Counted from the stretch's first letter, positions 8,151 through 16,523 are shown. The stretch is 64,000 nt of DNA from Achromobacter insolitus (GCF_002209555.1 NZ_NJIF01000012.1:62001-126000); one strand, 5' to 3'. Notes: a model not told the origin generated them from the letters alone. Numbers and translations are program-made.

Positions 8151-8993
8151 GGCTTCGAGCCTGCGGATGCTAGGGTTCTTTAGCCGCCGAGGCTGCCCTG
8201 CGCCATTCCGATGCTCGCCCCGGCGGGGCTGCGCTTCGTATGGCTCCGGGGTCCTCGGCTGGCAGTCGCCTGATGCATTGGTTTTCAGCCCCCGTTTATG
8301 GGCAGGTGTCGCGAGCCGGTGGCCGGGCGGAGGGGTCCGAAGCGCAGCCCCAATGGGGCGAGCATCGGAATCCCGCAGTCCGGCCGCTGGCGGCTCAAGA
8401 ACCCTGCGTCACAAAACCCAAGTGCGGGTGGCAGGGCTTCGAGCTCGCGGATGTCAGGGTTCTTTAGCCGCCGAGGCTGCCCTGCGCCATTCCGATGCTC
8501 GCCCCGGCGGGGCTGCGCTTCGTATGGCTCCGGGGTCCTCGGCTGGCAGTCGCCTGATGCATAGGTTTTCAGCCCCCGTTCATGGGCAGGTGTCGCGAGC
8601 CGGTGGCCGGGCGGAGGGATCCGAAGCGCAGCCCCAATGGGGCGAGCATCGGAATCCCGCAGTCCGGACGCCGGCGGCTCAAGAACCGTGCTTCCCAAAA
8701 TCGAAGTGCGGGTGGCAGGGCTTCGAGCCTGCGGATGCTAGGGTTCTTTAGTCGCCGAGGCTGCCCTGCGCCATTCCGATGCTCGCCCCGGCGGGGCTGT
8801 GCTTCGTATGGCTCCGGGGTCCTCGGCTGGCAGTCGCCTAATGCATTGGTTTTCAGCCCCCGTTCATGGGCAGGTGTCGCGAGCCGGTGGCCGGGCGGAG
8901 GGATCCGAAGCGCAGCCCCAATGGGGCGAGCATCGGAATCCCGCAGTCCAGCCGCTGGCGGCTCAAGAACCCTGCGTCACAACACCCAAGTGC
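8151..8993. repeat. Tandem array of three 284-bp repeats
   Basis: Units start at 8151, 8435 and 8719, each opening GGCTTCGAGC; the period is exactly 284 bases in both steps. The third unit breaks off at 8993 after CCCAAGTGC, six bases after the corresponding CACAA run, where unique sequence resumes. Compared by eye, units 1 and 2 differ at about 14 of 284 positions, mostly near the unit ends. Because 284 is not a multiple of three, no reading frame is preserved between units, which argues against a repetitive protein. Open frames across it on both strands have no recognisable domain. It fills most of the gap between the dehydrogenase and the Bug receptor. Confidence 0.95.
8172..8405. repeat. 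Long imperfect inverted repeat inside each 284-bp unit (first unit shown)
   Basis: Left arm 8172-8238 runs from AGGGTTCTTTAGCCGCC to GGGGCTGCGCTTCG. Right arm 8338-8405 runs from CGAAGCGCAGCCCC to GGCGGCTCAAGAACCCT. The inner 33 bases pair with three mismatches at the centre of GCCCC-N-GGGGC, and the outer part pairs with scattered mismatches. About 99 bases separate the arms. The same layout recurs at +284 and +568. Transcribed RNA or extruded DNA could form a long stem with the intervening segment as loop, like a palindromic mobile intergenic element. Confidence 0.85.
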
Positions 8994-9137
8994 AGTCCGG
9001 ATTCTCCTCATCCAGACGGCCTAGGACTCTCAGGGATTTTTTTGACAGAACATAAATTTTTTTCTCTTTTCGCGGGCGAGAGTTTGCGAACATGCGTCTA
9101 GAGCTTTCAGGCCATAAGAACGCATCGGGAGACAAAA
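8994..9137. other. AT-rich leader before the Bug receptor gene
   Basis: Unique sequence after the repeat array. It contains a TTGACA at 9042-9047, followed by an AT-rich stretch with a weak -10 region, so a promoter for the gene at 9138 is plausible but the -10 is not convincing. Nothing else is recognised. Confidence 0.35.
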
Positions 9138-10148
9138 ATGTTCTGTAAGAATGCCGCGCGCAAGCGCATACACATCGCGGCGGCTGCGTTTATCGCGGCC
9201 GCGGCGTTCACCGTTTCCGGCCATGCATCCGCGCAGGCTGCCGACACCTATCCCAGCAAGCCCATCCGCCTGATCATCCCGTACCCGCCCGGCGGCGCGA
9301 CCGACGTCATCGGACGTATCGTAGGCCAGCGCCTGAGCGAGCAGATCGGCGGCCAGGTCGTGATCGAGAACCGGGGCGGCGCGGGCGGCAATATCGGCGC
9401 TGCCGAAGTGGCGCGCGCGCAGCCTGACGGGTACACCCTCCTGATGGGAGCGCTGACCTCGCACTCGGTCATGGCGACCCTGGAAAAGGACACCATTGCC
9501 TATGACCTGCGCAAAGACTTTGCGCCTGCCGGGGTAGTCGGTTTCGTCCCGCTGGTGGCGGTGGTCAATCCCAAGCTGCCGATCAAATCCTTGGCCGAGC
9601 TGGTGAGCTACGCAAAAGCCAATCCCGGAAAACTCAACTTCGCCTCATCGGGCGCCGGCGCTCCCCAGCGCATGGCCATGGAGCTGTTCAAGCAGATCGC
9701 GGGCGTCAACATTGTGCACGTGGCTTACCGCGGCAGCGGCCCGGCCATGACCGACCTGGTCGGTGGCCAGGTGGAGACGATGACGGAGACGGTCCCGGCC
9801 GCGATCTCCTTTATCAAGTCCGGCCAGCTGCGTCCGCTGGCCGTGTTGACGCCGCAACGCGTGTCGATGCTGCCGGACATCCCGACCGCAGAGGAGCAGG
9901 GCTTCAGCGGCTTCAACGTCAGTTCGCTCTTTGGCGTCATGGCGCCGGCGGGCACGCCGGCTCCCATTGTTGCCAAGATCAACAAAGCGCTGATGACTGC
10001 GCTGGCCAAGGACGATGCCAAGGCCCAGCTGCTGCAGCAAGGCGTCTACGCCGACGCGCTTGATGTCGATGCCTCCAAGGCGCGCCTGAACGCGGAAATC
10101 GAGCAGTGGGCCAAGGTCATCCGCGACGGTGGCATCACCGCAAACTAA
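9138..10148 (+). CDS. Bug-type tripartite tricarboxylate transporter substrate-binding protein
   Basis: 336 residues. A Sec signal peptide covers about residues 1-35, with cleavage near SAQAAD. The mature protein shows the Bug fold signatures YPSKPIRLIIPYPPGGATDV, VENRGGAGG, PDGYTLL and VAYRGSGPA. Bug proteins bind carboxylates in the periplasm and hand them to TctA/TctB membrane subunits, none of which is in this window, so it is an orphan receptor. It is followed after 20 bases by an IlvD/Edd dehydratase, making a sugar acid a plausible ligand. Ligand identity is inference. Confidence 0.95.
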   Translation: MFCKNAARKRIHIAAAAFIAAAAFTVSGHASAQAADTYPSKPIRLIIPYPPGGATDVIGRIVGQRLSEQIGGQVVIENRGGAGGNIGAAEVARAQPDGYTLLMGALTSHSVMATLEKDTIAYDLRKDFAPAGVVGFVPLVAVVNPKLPIKSLAELVSYAKANPGKLNFASSGAGAPQRMAMELFKQIAGVNIVHVAYRGSGPAMTDLVGGQVETMTETVPAAISFIKSGQLRPLAVLTPQRVSMLPDIPTAEEQGFSGFNVSSLFGVMAPAGTPAPIVAKINKALMTALAKDDAKAQLLQQGVYADALDVDASKARLNAEIEQWAKVIRDGGITAN

Positions 10149-10168
10149 CTGGAAGCAGCTTGAACAAG

Positions 10169-11905
10169 ATGAGCAAGAAAACCAACGGGGCGGCGCAGGA
10201 CGAGGCTAGCGGCCTGCGTAAGGGCCTTACCAGCTACGGCGACAGCGGATTCTCGCTGTTCCTGAGAAAGGCCTTCATCAAGGGCGCGGGGTATACGGAC
10301 GGGGCGCTGGATCGGCCCGTCATTGGCATCGCCAACACGGGCAGCGCCTACAACCCCTGCCATGGCAATGCGCCGCAGCTGCTGGAAGCGGTCAAGCGCG
10401 GCATCATGTTCGCCGGCGGGCTGCCGATGGACTTCCCGACCATCTCCATCCACGAGAGCTTCTCCTTTCCCACGAGCATGTACCTGCGCAACCTCATGTC
10501 CATGGACACCGAGGAACTGATACGCGCGCAGCCCATGGATGCGGTGGTGTTGATAGGCGGATGCGACAAGACCGTGCCCGCCCAGCTGATGGGCGCCGCC
10601 TCCGCGGACATTCCTGCGATCCAGCTGGTGACGGGATCGATGCTGACGGGTTCGCATCGCTCTGAACGAGTCGGCGCATGCACGGATTGCCGCAGGTACT
10701 GGGGCAAGTACCGGGCCGAGGAGATCGACGACCAGGAGATCGCCGACGTCAACAACCAGTTGGTGGCCAGCGTGGGCACCTGTTCGGTCATGGGTACCGC
10801 AAGCACCATGGCGTGCATCGCCGAAGCGCTGGGCATGACGGTGCCTGGCGGCGCCACGCCTCCCGCGGTCACGGCGGACCGAATGCGCATCGCCGAACTC
10901 ACCGGCGCGCAGGCCGTCGAAATCGCGAGGCAACGCCTGCGCATCTCGAAGATCCTTACCGCGGATGCGTTCGAGAATGCGATGCGGGTGCTGTTGGCCA
11001 TAGGCGGATCGACGAACGGCATCATCCACCTCACCGCCATCGCCGGGCGGTTGGGCCTGGACCTGGACCTCAAAGCGCTGGACCGCATGGGCCGCGAGAC
11101 GCCAGTTCTGGTGGACTTGAAGCCGTCCGGCCAGCACTACATGGAGGACTTTCACAAGGCAGGCGGCATGGCCACGCTGCTGCGCGAGCTCAAGCCCTTG
11201 CTGAAGCTCGATGCGCTGACGGTGACCGGCAGGACGCTGGGTGAGGAGATCGAGCGCGCGGGACCGGGGTTCACGCAGAGCGTGGTCAAGACAAGGCAGG
11301 ACCCGATCTATCCGCAGGGCGGTATCGCCGTGCTGTCGGGCAACTTGGCGCCCGAAGGCGCCATCATCAAGCAGTCGTCTGCCAATGCCGCGCTGATGGA
11401 ACACGAAGGGCGCGCCGTGGTGTTCGAGAACGCCGAGGACCTGGCGACCCGTATCGACGCCGCGGACCTGGACGTCACGCCGCAGGACATACTGGTCCTG
11501 AAGAACATCGGACCGAAAGGAGCGCCCGGCATGCCGGAAGCGGGCTATATCCCTATCCCGAAGAAACTGGCGTCTCAGGGCGTGAAGGACATCATCCGGA
11601 TATCGGACGGCCGCATGAGCGGCACCGCCTTCGGCACTATTGTGCTGCATGTCACACCGGAGGCCGCGATAGGCGGGCCGCTGGCCTATGTGCGCAACGG
11701 TGACCGCATACGGCTTAGCGTCAGCCAGCGGGAGATTTCCCTGTTGATCCCGGAAGAAGAGCTGGACCGCCGCCGCCGCGAGCAGCCCGTCACGCCTCCC
11801 ACGGCCGAGCGCGGCTACAAAAAGCTCTTCCTGGATACGGTGACCCAGGCCGACAAGGGCGTCGATTTTGATTTCCTGCGCGGCGTGCCAGCCAAACCGA
11901 AGTAG
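10169..11905 (+). CDS. IlvD/Edd-family dehydratase, probably for a sugar acid
   Basis: 578 residues, the size of sugar-acid dehydratases of the IlvD/Edd family, which remove water from aldonic acids or dihydroxyacids using an Fe-S cluster. Cys64 (YNPCHGN), Cys132 (GGCDKT) and Cys205 (GTCSVMGT) match the three cluster ligands, with Asp133-Lys134 for magnesium and SDGRMSGT near residue 500 holding the catalytic serine. GACTDCRRYWGKYR is typical of the arabonate/xylonate branch rather than IlvD proper. ATG 10169 is preferred, although an in-frame TTG at 10160 is nearer to GGAAG at 10151-10155. It is cotranscribed with the Bug receptor. Confidence 0.92.
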   Translation: MSKKTNGAAQDEASGLRKGLTSYGDSGFSLFLRKAFIKGAGYTDGALDRPVIGIANTGSAYNPCHGNAPQLLEAVKRGIMFAGGLPMDFPTISIHESFSFPTSMYLRNLMSMDTEELIRAQPMDAVVLIGGCDKTVPAQLMGAASADIPAIQLVTGSMLTGSHRSERVGACTDCRRYWGKYRAEEIDDQEIADVNNQLVASVGTCSVMGTASTMACIAEALGMTVPGGATPPAVTADRMRIAELTGAQAVEIARQRLRISKILTADAFENAMRVLLAIGGSTNGIIHLTAIAGRLGLDLDLKALDRMGRETPVLVDLKPSGQHYMEDFHKAGGMATLLRELKPLLKLDALTVTGRTLGEEIERAGPGFTQSVVKTRQDPIYPQGGIAVLSGNLAPEGAIIKQSSANAALMEHEGRAVVFENAEDLATRIDAADLDVTPQDILVLKNIGPKGAPGMPEAGYIPIPKKLASQGVKDIIRISDGRMSGTAFGTIVLHVTPEAAIGGPLAYVRNGDRIRLSVSQREISLLIPEEELDRRRREQPVTPPTAERGYKKLFLDTVTQADKGVDFDFLRGVPAKPK

Positions 11906-11907
11906 GG

Positions 11908-12801
11908 CTACTCCTTTGCCTCGCGTTCTTCCAAGCCCCCGAAAATGGCGCGGGCGTCCTGGGAAATCGACGCGGCCATCTTGGCGTGATGGCCGCGGGT
12001 GTTCCAGATCAGGCCGTTCCTGCGCACGGGGGCGCGGTTGGGCAGGGGGATGCGCGCCACATCCAGCGACTTCCACATGGAGGACCAGTCCGGAATCAGC
12101 GCGACGCCCAGGCCTTCGTGCACCAGGGCGACGATGGCAAGCAGGCCGTCGATCTCCAGGCGCTGTTTCGGCCAGATCTGGTGATCGCGCAGATAGCGGT
12201 CCGCCAGCTGGCCGCCATAGATGTTCCGGTCATAGCGTATGAAGGGTTGGGTCGACAACAGGGTGTGTGCGTCCTGTCCGGCAAGATGGGATGGGGCCAC
12301 GACGACCAGCGGCTCTTCCATGAACGGCTGCCAGAGACAGCTTTTAGGCACGGAGAACTGGGGCTCCACCACGATCGCCGCATCGAGTTCTCCGTTGACC
12401 ACCTTGCCGCACAGGTCGATGGAGCCGCCCGGCGTGACGAACACCGATGCATCCGGATGCCGGCGGTACAGGGACTTGAGGATGGGGGGCAGCACATTCG
12501 TGAGCGCCGAGACGAAGCAACCGATGCGGAACTCGCCGGGCTGGTCCCCATCGATGGCCATGGCGCGCAAGTCACGGATGTTCCGGATGGCCGCCTTGGT
12601 GCCTTCGAGAATCCGCATGCCGCTTTCGGTTGGCCTGACCGAGCGGCCCGATCGCTTGACCAGCGCTACGCCCAGGTCCATCTCCAGCGCCTTGATGCGG
12701 GCGGCAATGGCGGCCGAGGTCAGGTCGAGCTTGCGCGCCGCTTCGGCGAACGAACCGGCTTCGACGACCGCGACGAAGCTTTGCATGCACTTTATGTCCA
12801 T
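11908..12801 (-). CDS. LysR-family transcriptional regulator
   Basis: 297 residues from ATG 12801 (MDIKCMQSFVAVVEAGSF). The in-frame extension to 12900 is rejected because the family's helix-turn-helix begins right at this methionine. The recognition helix region is AARKLDLTSAAIAARIKALE; Ala-rich TSAAIAARI differs somewhat from the common QPALSRQI. It converges on the dehydratase with only two bases between stop codons, and is divergent from the D-2-hydroxyacid dehydrogenase at 12935. It may govern both flanking operons of the sugar-acid neighbourhood. A short dyad CTTCA-N3-TGAAG lies upstream at about 12834-12846. Confidence 0.92.
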   Translation of the reverse strand: MDIKCMQSFVAVVEAGSFAEAARKLDLTSAAIAARIKALEMDLGVALVKRSGRSVRPTESGMRILEGTKAAIRNIRDLRAMAIDGDQPGEFRIGCFVSALTNVLPPILKSLYRRHPDASVFVTPGGSIDLCGKVVNGELDAAIVVEPQFSVPKSCLWQPFMEEPLVVVAPSHLAGQDAHTLLSTQPFIRYDRNIYGGQLADRYLRDHQIWPKQRLEIDGLLAIVALVHEGLGVALIPDWSSMWKSLDVARIPLPNRAPVRRNGLIWNTRGHHAKMAASISQDARAIFGGLEEREAKE

Positions 12802-12934
12802 GATGCGCTGGGCTCTCGCCCTGGAAGGAGAAACTTCAGATTGAAGATCGCACGAACCGCTACGAGCCCGGCCGCGAAAGCTGCAGGCTTGTCGCGCCAA
12901 TTTCCCCTATGTTAAAGCGTCGAGGTTGAAACCC

Positions 12935-13924
12935 ATGATGGCCCCTGAACTGGCTGCAGCGCGCCAGGAACCAGAAAAATCCCCTGTGGACGGAAGCAGC
13001 GTGTTTCCCCCACTGCTTAAGGTAGGGGTATTCCCCGAGGCAGTGGAAGCCCGCTTCCGTTCGGTGTTCGCGATGATCGACGAGGAGGCGCTCGAGCAGG
13101 ACCCGGCGCTGGCGGCGCTGATAGGCGGCATTGTTACGCGTTCGAACTACCGGATTACCGCCGAGCTGATGGACCGTTTGCCGCGGTTGCGCATTATCAC
13201 GACCAACGGGGTCGGCTACGACGGGATTGCGCTGGAGCATGCGCGGCAGAGGGGAATTGCCGTGACCAATACGCCGGACGTGCTGAACAAGGCCGTGGCC
13301 GAACTCGCGGTGGGAATGTTGCTTGCGCTGTTGCGCAGGGTGCCCGCGGCCGACATTTACGTGCGCAGCGGCGCTTGGGAGCGATCGCCATTTCCGTTGG
13401 GGGCAAGCCTCGCCGGCAAGAAGGTAGGCATCGTTGGCTTGGGGCGCATCGGTAAGGAGATCGTCCAGCGGCTCGTGCCGTTTGAAGTGGACGTCAGCTA
13501 CTTTGGACGTGCGCGCCAGGAAGTGCCATGGCGGCACTTCGATTCCCTGCCTGCCATGGCTGGCCACGTCGACGTGCTGATCCTGTCGTGCCCGGGCGGA
13601 GCGGCCACGCGGCATATCGTGGATGCGGAGGTATTGCGCGCGTTGGGGCCGAATGGCGTCGTCGTCAACGTCGCCCGCGGTTCGGTCATCAACGAGGCAG
13701 ACCTGTGCCAGGCGTTGGCCAGTGGCACCATCCAGGGCGCCGCGCTCGATGTGTTCGAGAGCGAACCGCTGGGCGAGAGCCCGTTGCGGTCCCTGCCCAA
13801 CGTGGTGCTGGCGCCCCACATCGGCAGCGCCACGCACGAAACGCGCCGCCAGATGGCCGAACTGGCGATCCGGAATCTTGTGTCGTTCTTCACGACGGGA
13901 CGGGCGATCACTCCGGTGGTGTAG
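12935..13924 (+). CDS. D-isomer-specific 2-hydroxyacid dehydrogenase
   Basis: 329 residues. The NAD(P)-binding GLGRIG is at 168-173 and the catalytic triad reads Arg248 (VARGSV), Glu277 (DVFESEP) and His295 (APHIGSAT), with the R-to-E spacing of 29 expected for the family. The family reduces 2-keto acids such as glyoxylate or hydroxypyruvate to D-2-hydroxyacids. GAGG at 12922-12925 is nine bases before the ATG; a TTG at 12926 is less likely. It is divergent from the LysR gene and fits as the last redox step of a sugar-acid route. Glyoxylate/hydroxypyruvate reductase activity is the best guess. Confidence 0.92.
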   Translation: MMAPELAAARQEPEKSPVDGSSVFPPLLKVGVFPEAVEARFRSVFAMIDEEALEQDPALAALIGGIVTRSNYRITAELMDRLPRLRIITTNGVGYDGIALEHARQRGIAVTNTPDVLNKAVAELAVGMLLALLRRVPAADIYVRSGAWERSPFPLGASLAGKKVGIVGLGRIGKEIVQRLVPFEVDVSYFGRARQEVPWRHFDSLPAMAGHVDVLILSCPGGAATRHIVDAEVLRALGPNGVVVNVARGSVINEADLCQALASGTIQGAALDVFESEPLGESPLRSLPNVVLAPHIGSATHETRRQMAELAIRNLVSFFTTGRAITPVV

Positions 13925-13947
13925 CTGCGCCTGTTGCGGTTGCGCGC

Positions 13948-14592
13948 CTAGAGCCACACGGTCGCGACCAGCGCGGCACAGCCTGCCGTCGCCGTGGCGG
14001 CCATGATGCAGGCCATGTGCAAGGCGATCTTGCGTTCCCGGCGACCGACGTTGGGATTGCCGTGATTGGCGGACTGCAGTTGTTCCCAGGTCGACGCGGC
14101 GCCGGCTTCCCGGCTTTGCAGGGCGGAGGCGGCGTTTGCCGTGGAGCGGGAAATGTTGGTGAGCCGCAGTGCCGGATAGGCCAGCAGCAGGCCGGCCAGG
14201 AACAGGGCGCATGCGCTGATCGCGCCCGCCGTGAACGCGGAGCTGTCCCGCGCGGCAAACAGGATGATGGCCGCGGCAAGGCCGACGAAATTCAAGCCGG
14301 CCAACGCCTTCAGTGCCTGCACTCCCCAGGGACCCGTGGCTTCCTCGGTGAAGTCGCCGACGGAGCGCCAGTAAGCGGCGTCATTGGAGGCGGCCTGGAA
14401 AAAGAAGGCGAGATCTCTTTGCAATGCATCGCCTTGCCTGTTGCCGGGGCTCGTGTCCCGGTGCCACTGGATGGCGAACTTTTTGCTTCGATCGGCGTCC
14501 GCGTGATGCGCGCGTGCCCAGTCTTGCGCCAGGCGTACCGCCTCGTCGACGGTAAGTACCCCCGCGGGCCTTGCACTGTCTTTCATTTTCAT
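13948..14592 (-). CDS. Hypothetical membrane protein
   Basis: 214 residues. The soluble N-terminal half is rich in charged residues with WARAHHADADRSKKF, and three hydrophobic segments follow at about 100-120, 125-148 and 193-213. I do not recognise the family. ATG 14592 is chosen because GGGGAC precedes it; an ATG at 14601 in the same frame would add three residues. The frame stays open much further upstream (to 16080), but that stretch runs antisense through the PhzF gene and is not credible. It sits between two unrelated genes with its own upstream region, so it is probably monocistronic. Confidence 0.7.
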   Translation of the reverse strand: MKMKDSARPAGVLTVDEAVRLAQDWARAHHADADRSKKFAIQWHRDTSPGNRQGDALQRDLAFFFQAASNDAAYWRSVGDFTEEATGPWGVQALKALAGLNFVGLAAAIILFAARDSSAFTAGAISACALFLAGLLLAYPALRLTNISRSTANAASALQSREAGAASTWEQLQSANHGNPNVGRRERKIALHMACIMAATATAGCAALVATVWL

Positions 14593-14596
14593 CGTC

Positions 14597-14608
14597 CCCA
14601 TATATGGG
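14597..14608. promoter_or_regulatory. Perfect 12-bp palindrome at the start of the membrane-protein gene
   Basis: CCCATATATGGG lies 4-16 bases upstream of the ATG at 14592 and overlaps the GGGGAC ribosome-binding element. It could be an operator or an mRNA hairpin masking the ribosome site. A palindrome this short can also arise by chance. Confidence 0.3.
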
Positions 14609-14904
14609 ATATTGTACTGGGCCAGCGTGGGGGGCTGCGTTGATGCAAGACAGGAGGGCCGCGCGCCGCGGAGATCAAGGCAGGGCGTCGCCCGGGCGTG
14701 GGGCAGGCCGGGAAAAACGCACTTCGAGCAGACTGTTGCTGCGCAGTTTGATGGTGACGTCCGTTCGCCGCCTGCCCAGAGTCTATGCCAAATCCTCCCG
14801 CTGTTACGGTCCCGATTGGTCGTGTCTGTGTCTGGCGGGCGGGGCGCCAGCCGCACACACTTCCCAGGTCGCCGCGCAGTCCGCGCGGCTTGAGAGGACG
14901 TCCC
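14609..14904. other. Gap between the membrane-protein gene and the PhzF gene
   Basis: About 300 bases holding the divergent promoters of the two neighbours. TACAAT read on the minus strand at about 14609-14616 is a possible -10 for the membrane protein. GAGAGG at 14892-14897 is the ribosome-binding site of the PhzF gene. No gene or structured element is recognised in the GC-rich middle. Confidence 0.4.
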
Positions 14905-15807
14905 ATGCGCTACCGTTATGTCACCGCCGATGTGTTCACCAGCCAAGCATACGGCGGCAATCCGCTGGCAGTGGTGTTCGACGCTCAGGGGCTGAGCGCG
15001 CTGCAGATGCAGCGCATCGCGCGCGAATTCAACTATTCCGAAACCAGCTTTGTGCTGCCGCCGCGGGACCCGGCCCACACGGCCTGGGTGCGCATCTTCA
15101 CGCCCGACCGCGAGGTGCCGTTCGCGGGGCATCCGAATGTGGGCACGGCCGTGGTGCTGGCGCGGGAAATGACGGCTTCGGCCTTGACCGTGCCGGATGC
15201 CTTTGTGTTCGAGGAGGAAGCGGGACTGGTGCGCATTGCGTTGCGCAAGGGCGCCAGGGGCGTGGACGCCGCGGAACTGCTCGCGCCGCAACCCTTGTCG
15301 CTCGCCAGCGAGGCGCCGGCCGCCGCGGTGGCGCGGGCCTTGAGCCTGGTACCCGCGGACATCGATAGCTCCGCGCATGCGCCCCAGGTGGCGTCGGTCG
15401 GCCTGATCTTCCTGGTGGTGCAGTTGGCCAGCCGCGACGCCTTGCGCCGGGCCGTGCCCGACCCGGCGGGCTATGCGGCCCTGCTGCCGCTGGACGGCGC
15501 GAAGTCCATCTATGCCTATGCCACCGATACTCGCCCGGGCGGGGCGGATGTGCAGGCCCGCATGTTCACCGGACGCATGACGGAAGACCCCGCGACCGGC
15601 AGCGCGACGGCGGCCATGACGGCATTGCGCGCTGCCCTGCGCGGAGAGGGCGCGCTGCGCCTGCGGGTGGAGCAGGGCGTGGACATGGGGCGCGCCAGCG
15701 TGCTGCTGGCCCACGCCGAACCGCGCACCGACGGCGTGTGGGCAGGCGTGGCGGGCGAGGCCGTGGTGGTCATGGAAGGCACGCTGGGGGCGCCTGATGT
15801 GTCTTGA
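14905..15807 (+). CDS. PhzF-family isomerase-like protein
   Basis: 300 residues with the PhzF (diaminopimelate-epimerase-fold) signatures: YVTADVFTSQAYGGNPLAVV at the start, NYSETSFV holding the conserved glutamate (about 46), FAGHPNVGTA and DPATGSATAA. Members catalyse proton shifts on small molecules; PhzF itself isomerises a phenazine precursor, but no other phenazine genes are here, so the substrate is unknown. ATG 14905 has GAGAGG eight bases upstream; an in-frame upstream ATG at 14785 is rejected. An intrinsic-terminator-like hairpin ends the region downstream at 15986. Confidence 0.9.
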   Translation: MRYRYVTADVFTSQAYGGNPLAVVFDAQGLSALQMQRIAREFNYSETSFVLPPRDPAHTAWVRIFTPDREVPFAGHPNVGTAVVLAREMTASALTVPDAFVFEEEAGLVRIALRKGARGVDAAELLAPQPLSLASEAPAAAVARALSLVPADIDSSAHAPQVASVGLIFLVVQLASRDALRRAVPDPAGYAALLPLDGAKSIYAYATDTRPGGADVQARMFTGRMTEDPATGSATAAMTALRAALRGEGALRLRVEQGVDMGRASVLLAHAEPRTDGVWAGVAGEAVVVMEGTLGAPDVS

Positions 15808-15896
15808 GCCTGGCGGCTCCGCGGGGCCTCGTGTATGCTTGACCGCATGAGCGTACCGCATTGCGCGCCGATTTTCGGTGCAAACCATCGACGAAT

Positions 15897-15988
15897 CACT
15901 CGACGTCCAAGTTGAGTGGCTAGTCACGTCCGGGCGCCGAATCATCGGCGCCATCCTTTGAAAGCCACGATACCTCTCGTGGCTTTTC
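15897..15988 (+). ncRNA. Candidate structured RNA: three consecutive hairpins ending in a terminator
   Basis: Hairpin 1 pairs CACTC 15897-15901 with GAGTG 15914-15918. Hairpin 2 pairs GGCGCCGA 15933-15940 with TCGGCGCC 15945-15952 around an ATCA loop. Hairpin 3 pairs AAAGCCACGA 15961-15970 with TCGTGGCTTT 15977-15986 and runs into TTTTCTGTTT. It lies between the PhzF gene and the YpeA-like gene, and could be a 3'UTR with terminator, a stand-alone sRNA, or an attenuator leader for the acetyltransferase. I do not recognise a known riboswitch class. Confidence 0.4.
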
Positions 15989-15990
15989 TG
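15961..15990 (+). terminator. Intrinsic terminator
   Basis: A perfect 10-bp stem (15961-15970 with 15977-15986) with a 6-base loop is followed by TTCTGTTT. Placed 153 bases after the PhzF stop and 68 bases before the acetyltransferase start. Confidence 0.65.
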
Positions 15991-16057
15991 TTTCCGGCTG
16001 GTCCCGCTATCGAGGCGTATCGCAAGGCTTTCGTTGCCATCATTGAAGGAACGAAGC

Positions 16058-16492
16058 ATGAGTGCGCAAGACCTCGCCATCCGGCCCTACCATTCGACCG
16101 ACGAAGCCGCGATCATCCAACTGTGGCATGACTGCGGCCTGACCCGTCCGTGGAACGATCCGCGCAAGGACATTGCGCGCAAGCTCGCGGTGCAATCGGA
16201 TCTTTTCCTGGTGGGGGAGGCGGAAGGCGCGATCGTCGGAACGCTGATGGGCGGCTATGACGGCCATCGTGCCTGGATCAATTACCTGGCGGTATCGCCT
16301 GCCCATCAGCGCCGTGGTTACGCGACCGCGCTGATGCTTGCGGTGGAGCGCAAGCTGCTGGAAATGGGCTGCCCGAAGATCAATCTGCTGATACGGTCGG
16401 GCAATGTCGCCGTCAAGGATTTCTATGCGACGCTGGGCTTTCAGCAGGACGAGGTCATCAGCCTGGGCAAGCGCCTGATTCCGGATCTTTGA
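16058..16492 (+). CDS. ypeA: GNAT-family acetyltransferase, YpeA-like
   Basis: 144 residues, very close in layout to E. coli YpeA: RPYHSTDEAAIIQLW start, GLTRPWNDPRKDI, the acetyl-CoA-binding block YLAVSPAHQRRGYATAL with the Q/R-x-x-G-x-A pyrophosphate loop, and FYATLGF near the end. GNAT enzymes transfer acetyl from acetyl-CoA to an amine; the YpeA substrate is not known. ATG 16058 has GAAGGA seven bases upstream and starts the conserved domain, so the upstream in-frame ATG at 16034 is rejected. Confidence 0.9.
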   Translation: MSAQDLAIRPYHSTDEAAIIQLWHDCGLTRPWNDPRKDIARKLAVQSDLFLVGEAEGAIVGTLMGGYDGHRAWINYLAVSPAHQRRGYATALMLAVERKLLEMGCPKINLLIRSGNVAVKDFYATLGFQQDEVISLGKRLIPDL

Positions 16493-16523
16493 AGAGACCC
16501 GGAACGGGCGCTTGCCGCGCGTC

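Noticed and set aside
8151-8993. CRISPR array
   Set aside because: Units are 284 bases, directly adjacent, without unique spacers or cas genes.
8151-8993. Insertion sequence or transposon
   Set aside because: There is no transposase and no target-site duplication seen at the ends. It might still be a non-autonomous element.
8119-9055. Open frames within the 284-bp repeats on both strands, up to 210 codons
   Set aside because: The period is not a multiple of three, so each unit is read in a different frame, and there is no domain, signal peptide or ribosome site. The frames follow from GC richness.
13948-16080. A 710-codon minus-strand frame running through the PhzF gene
   Set aside because: Only its last 214 codons look like a protein with membrane helices. 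The rest is antisense to a well-conserved PhzF gene.
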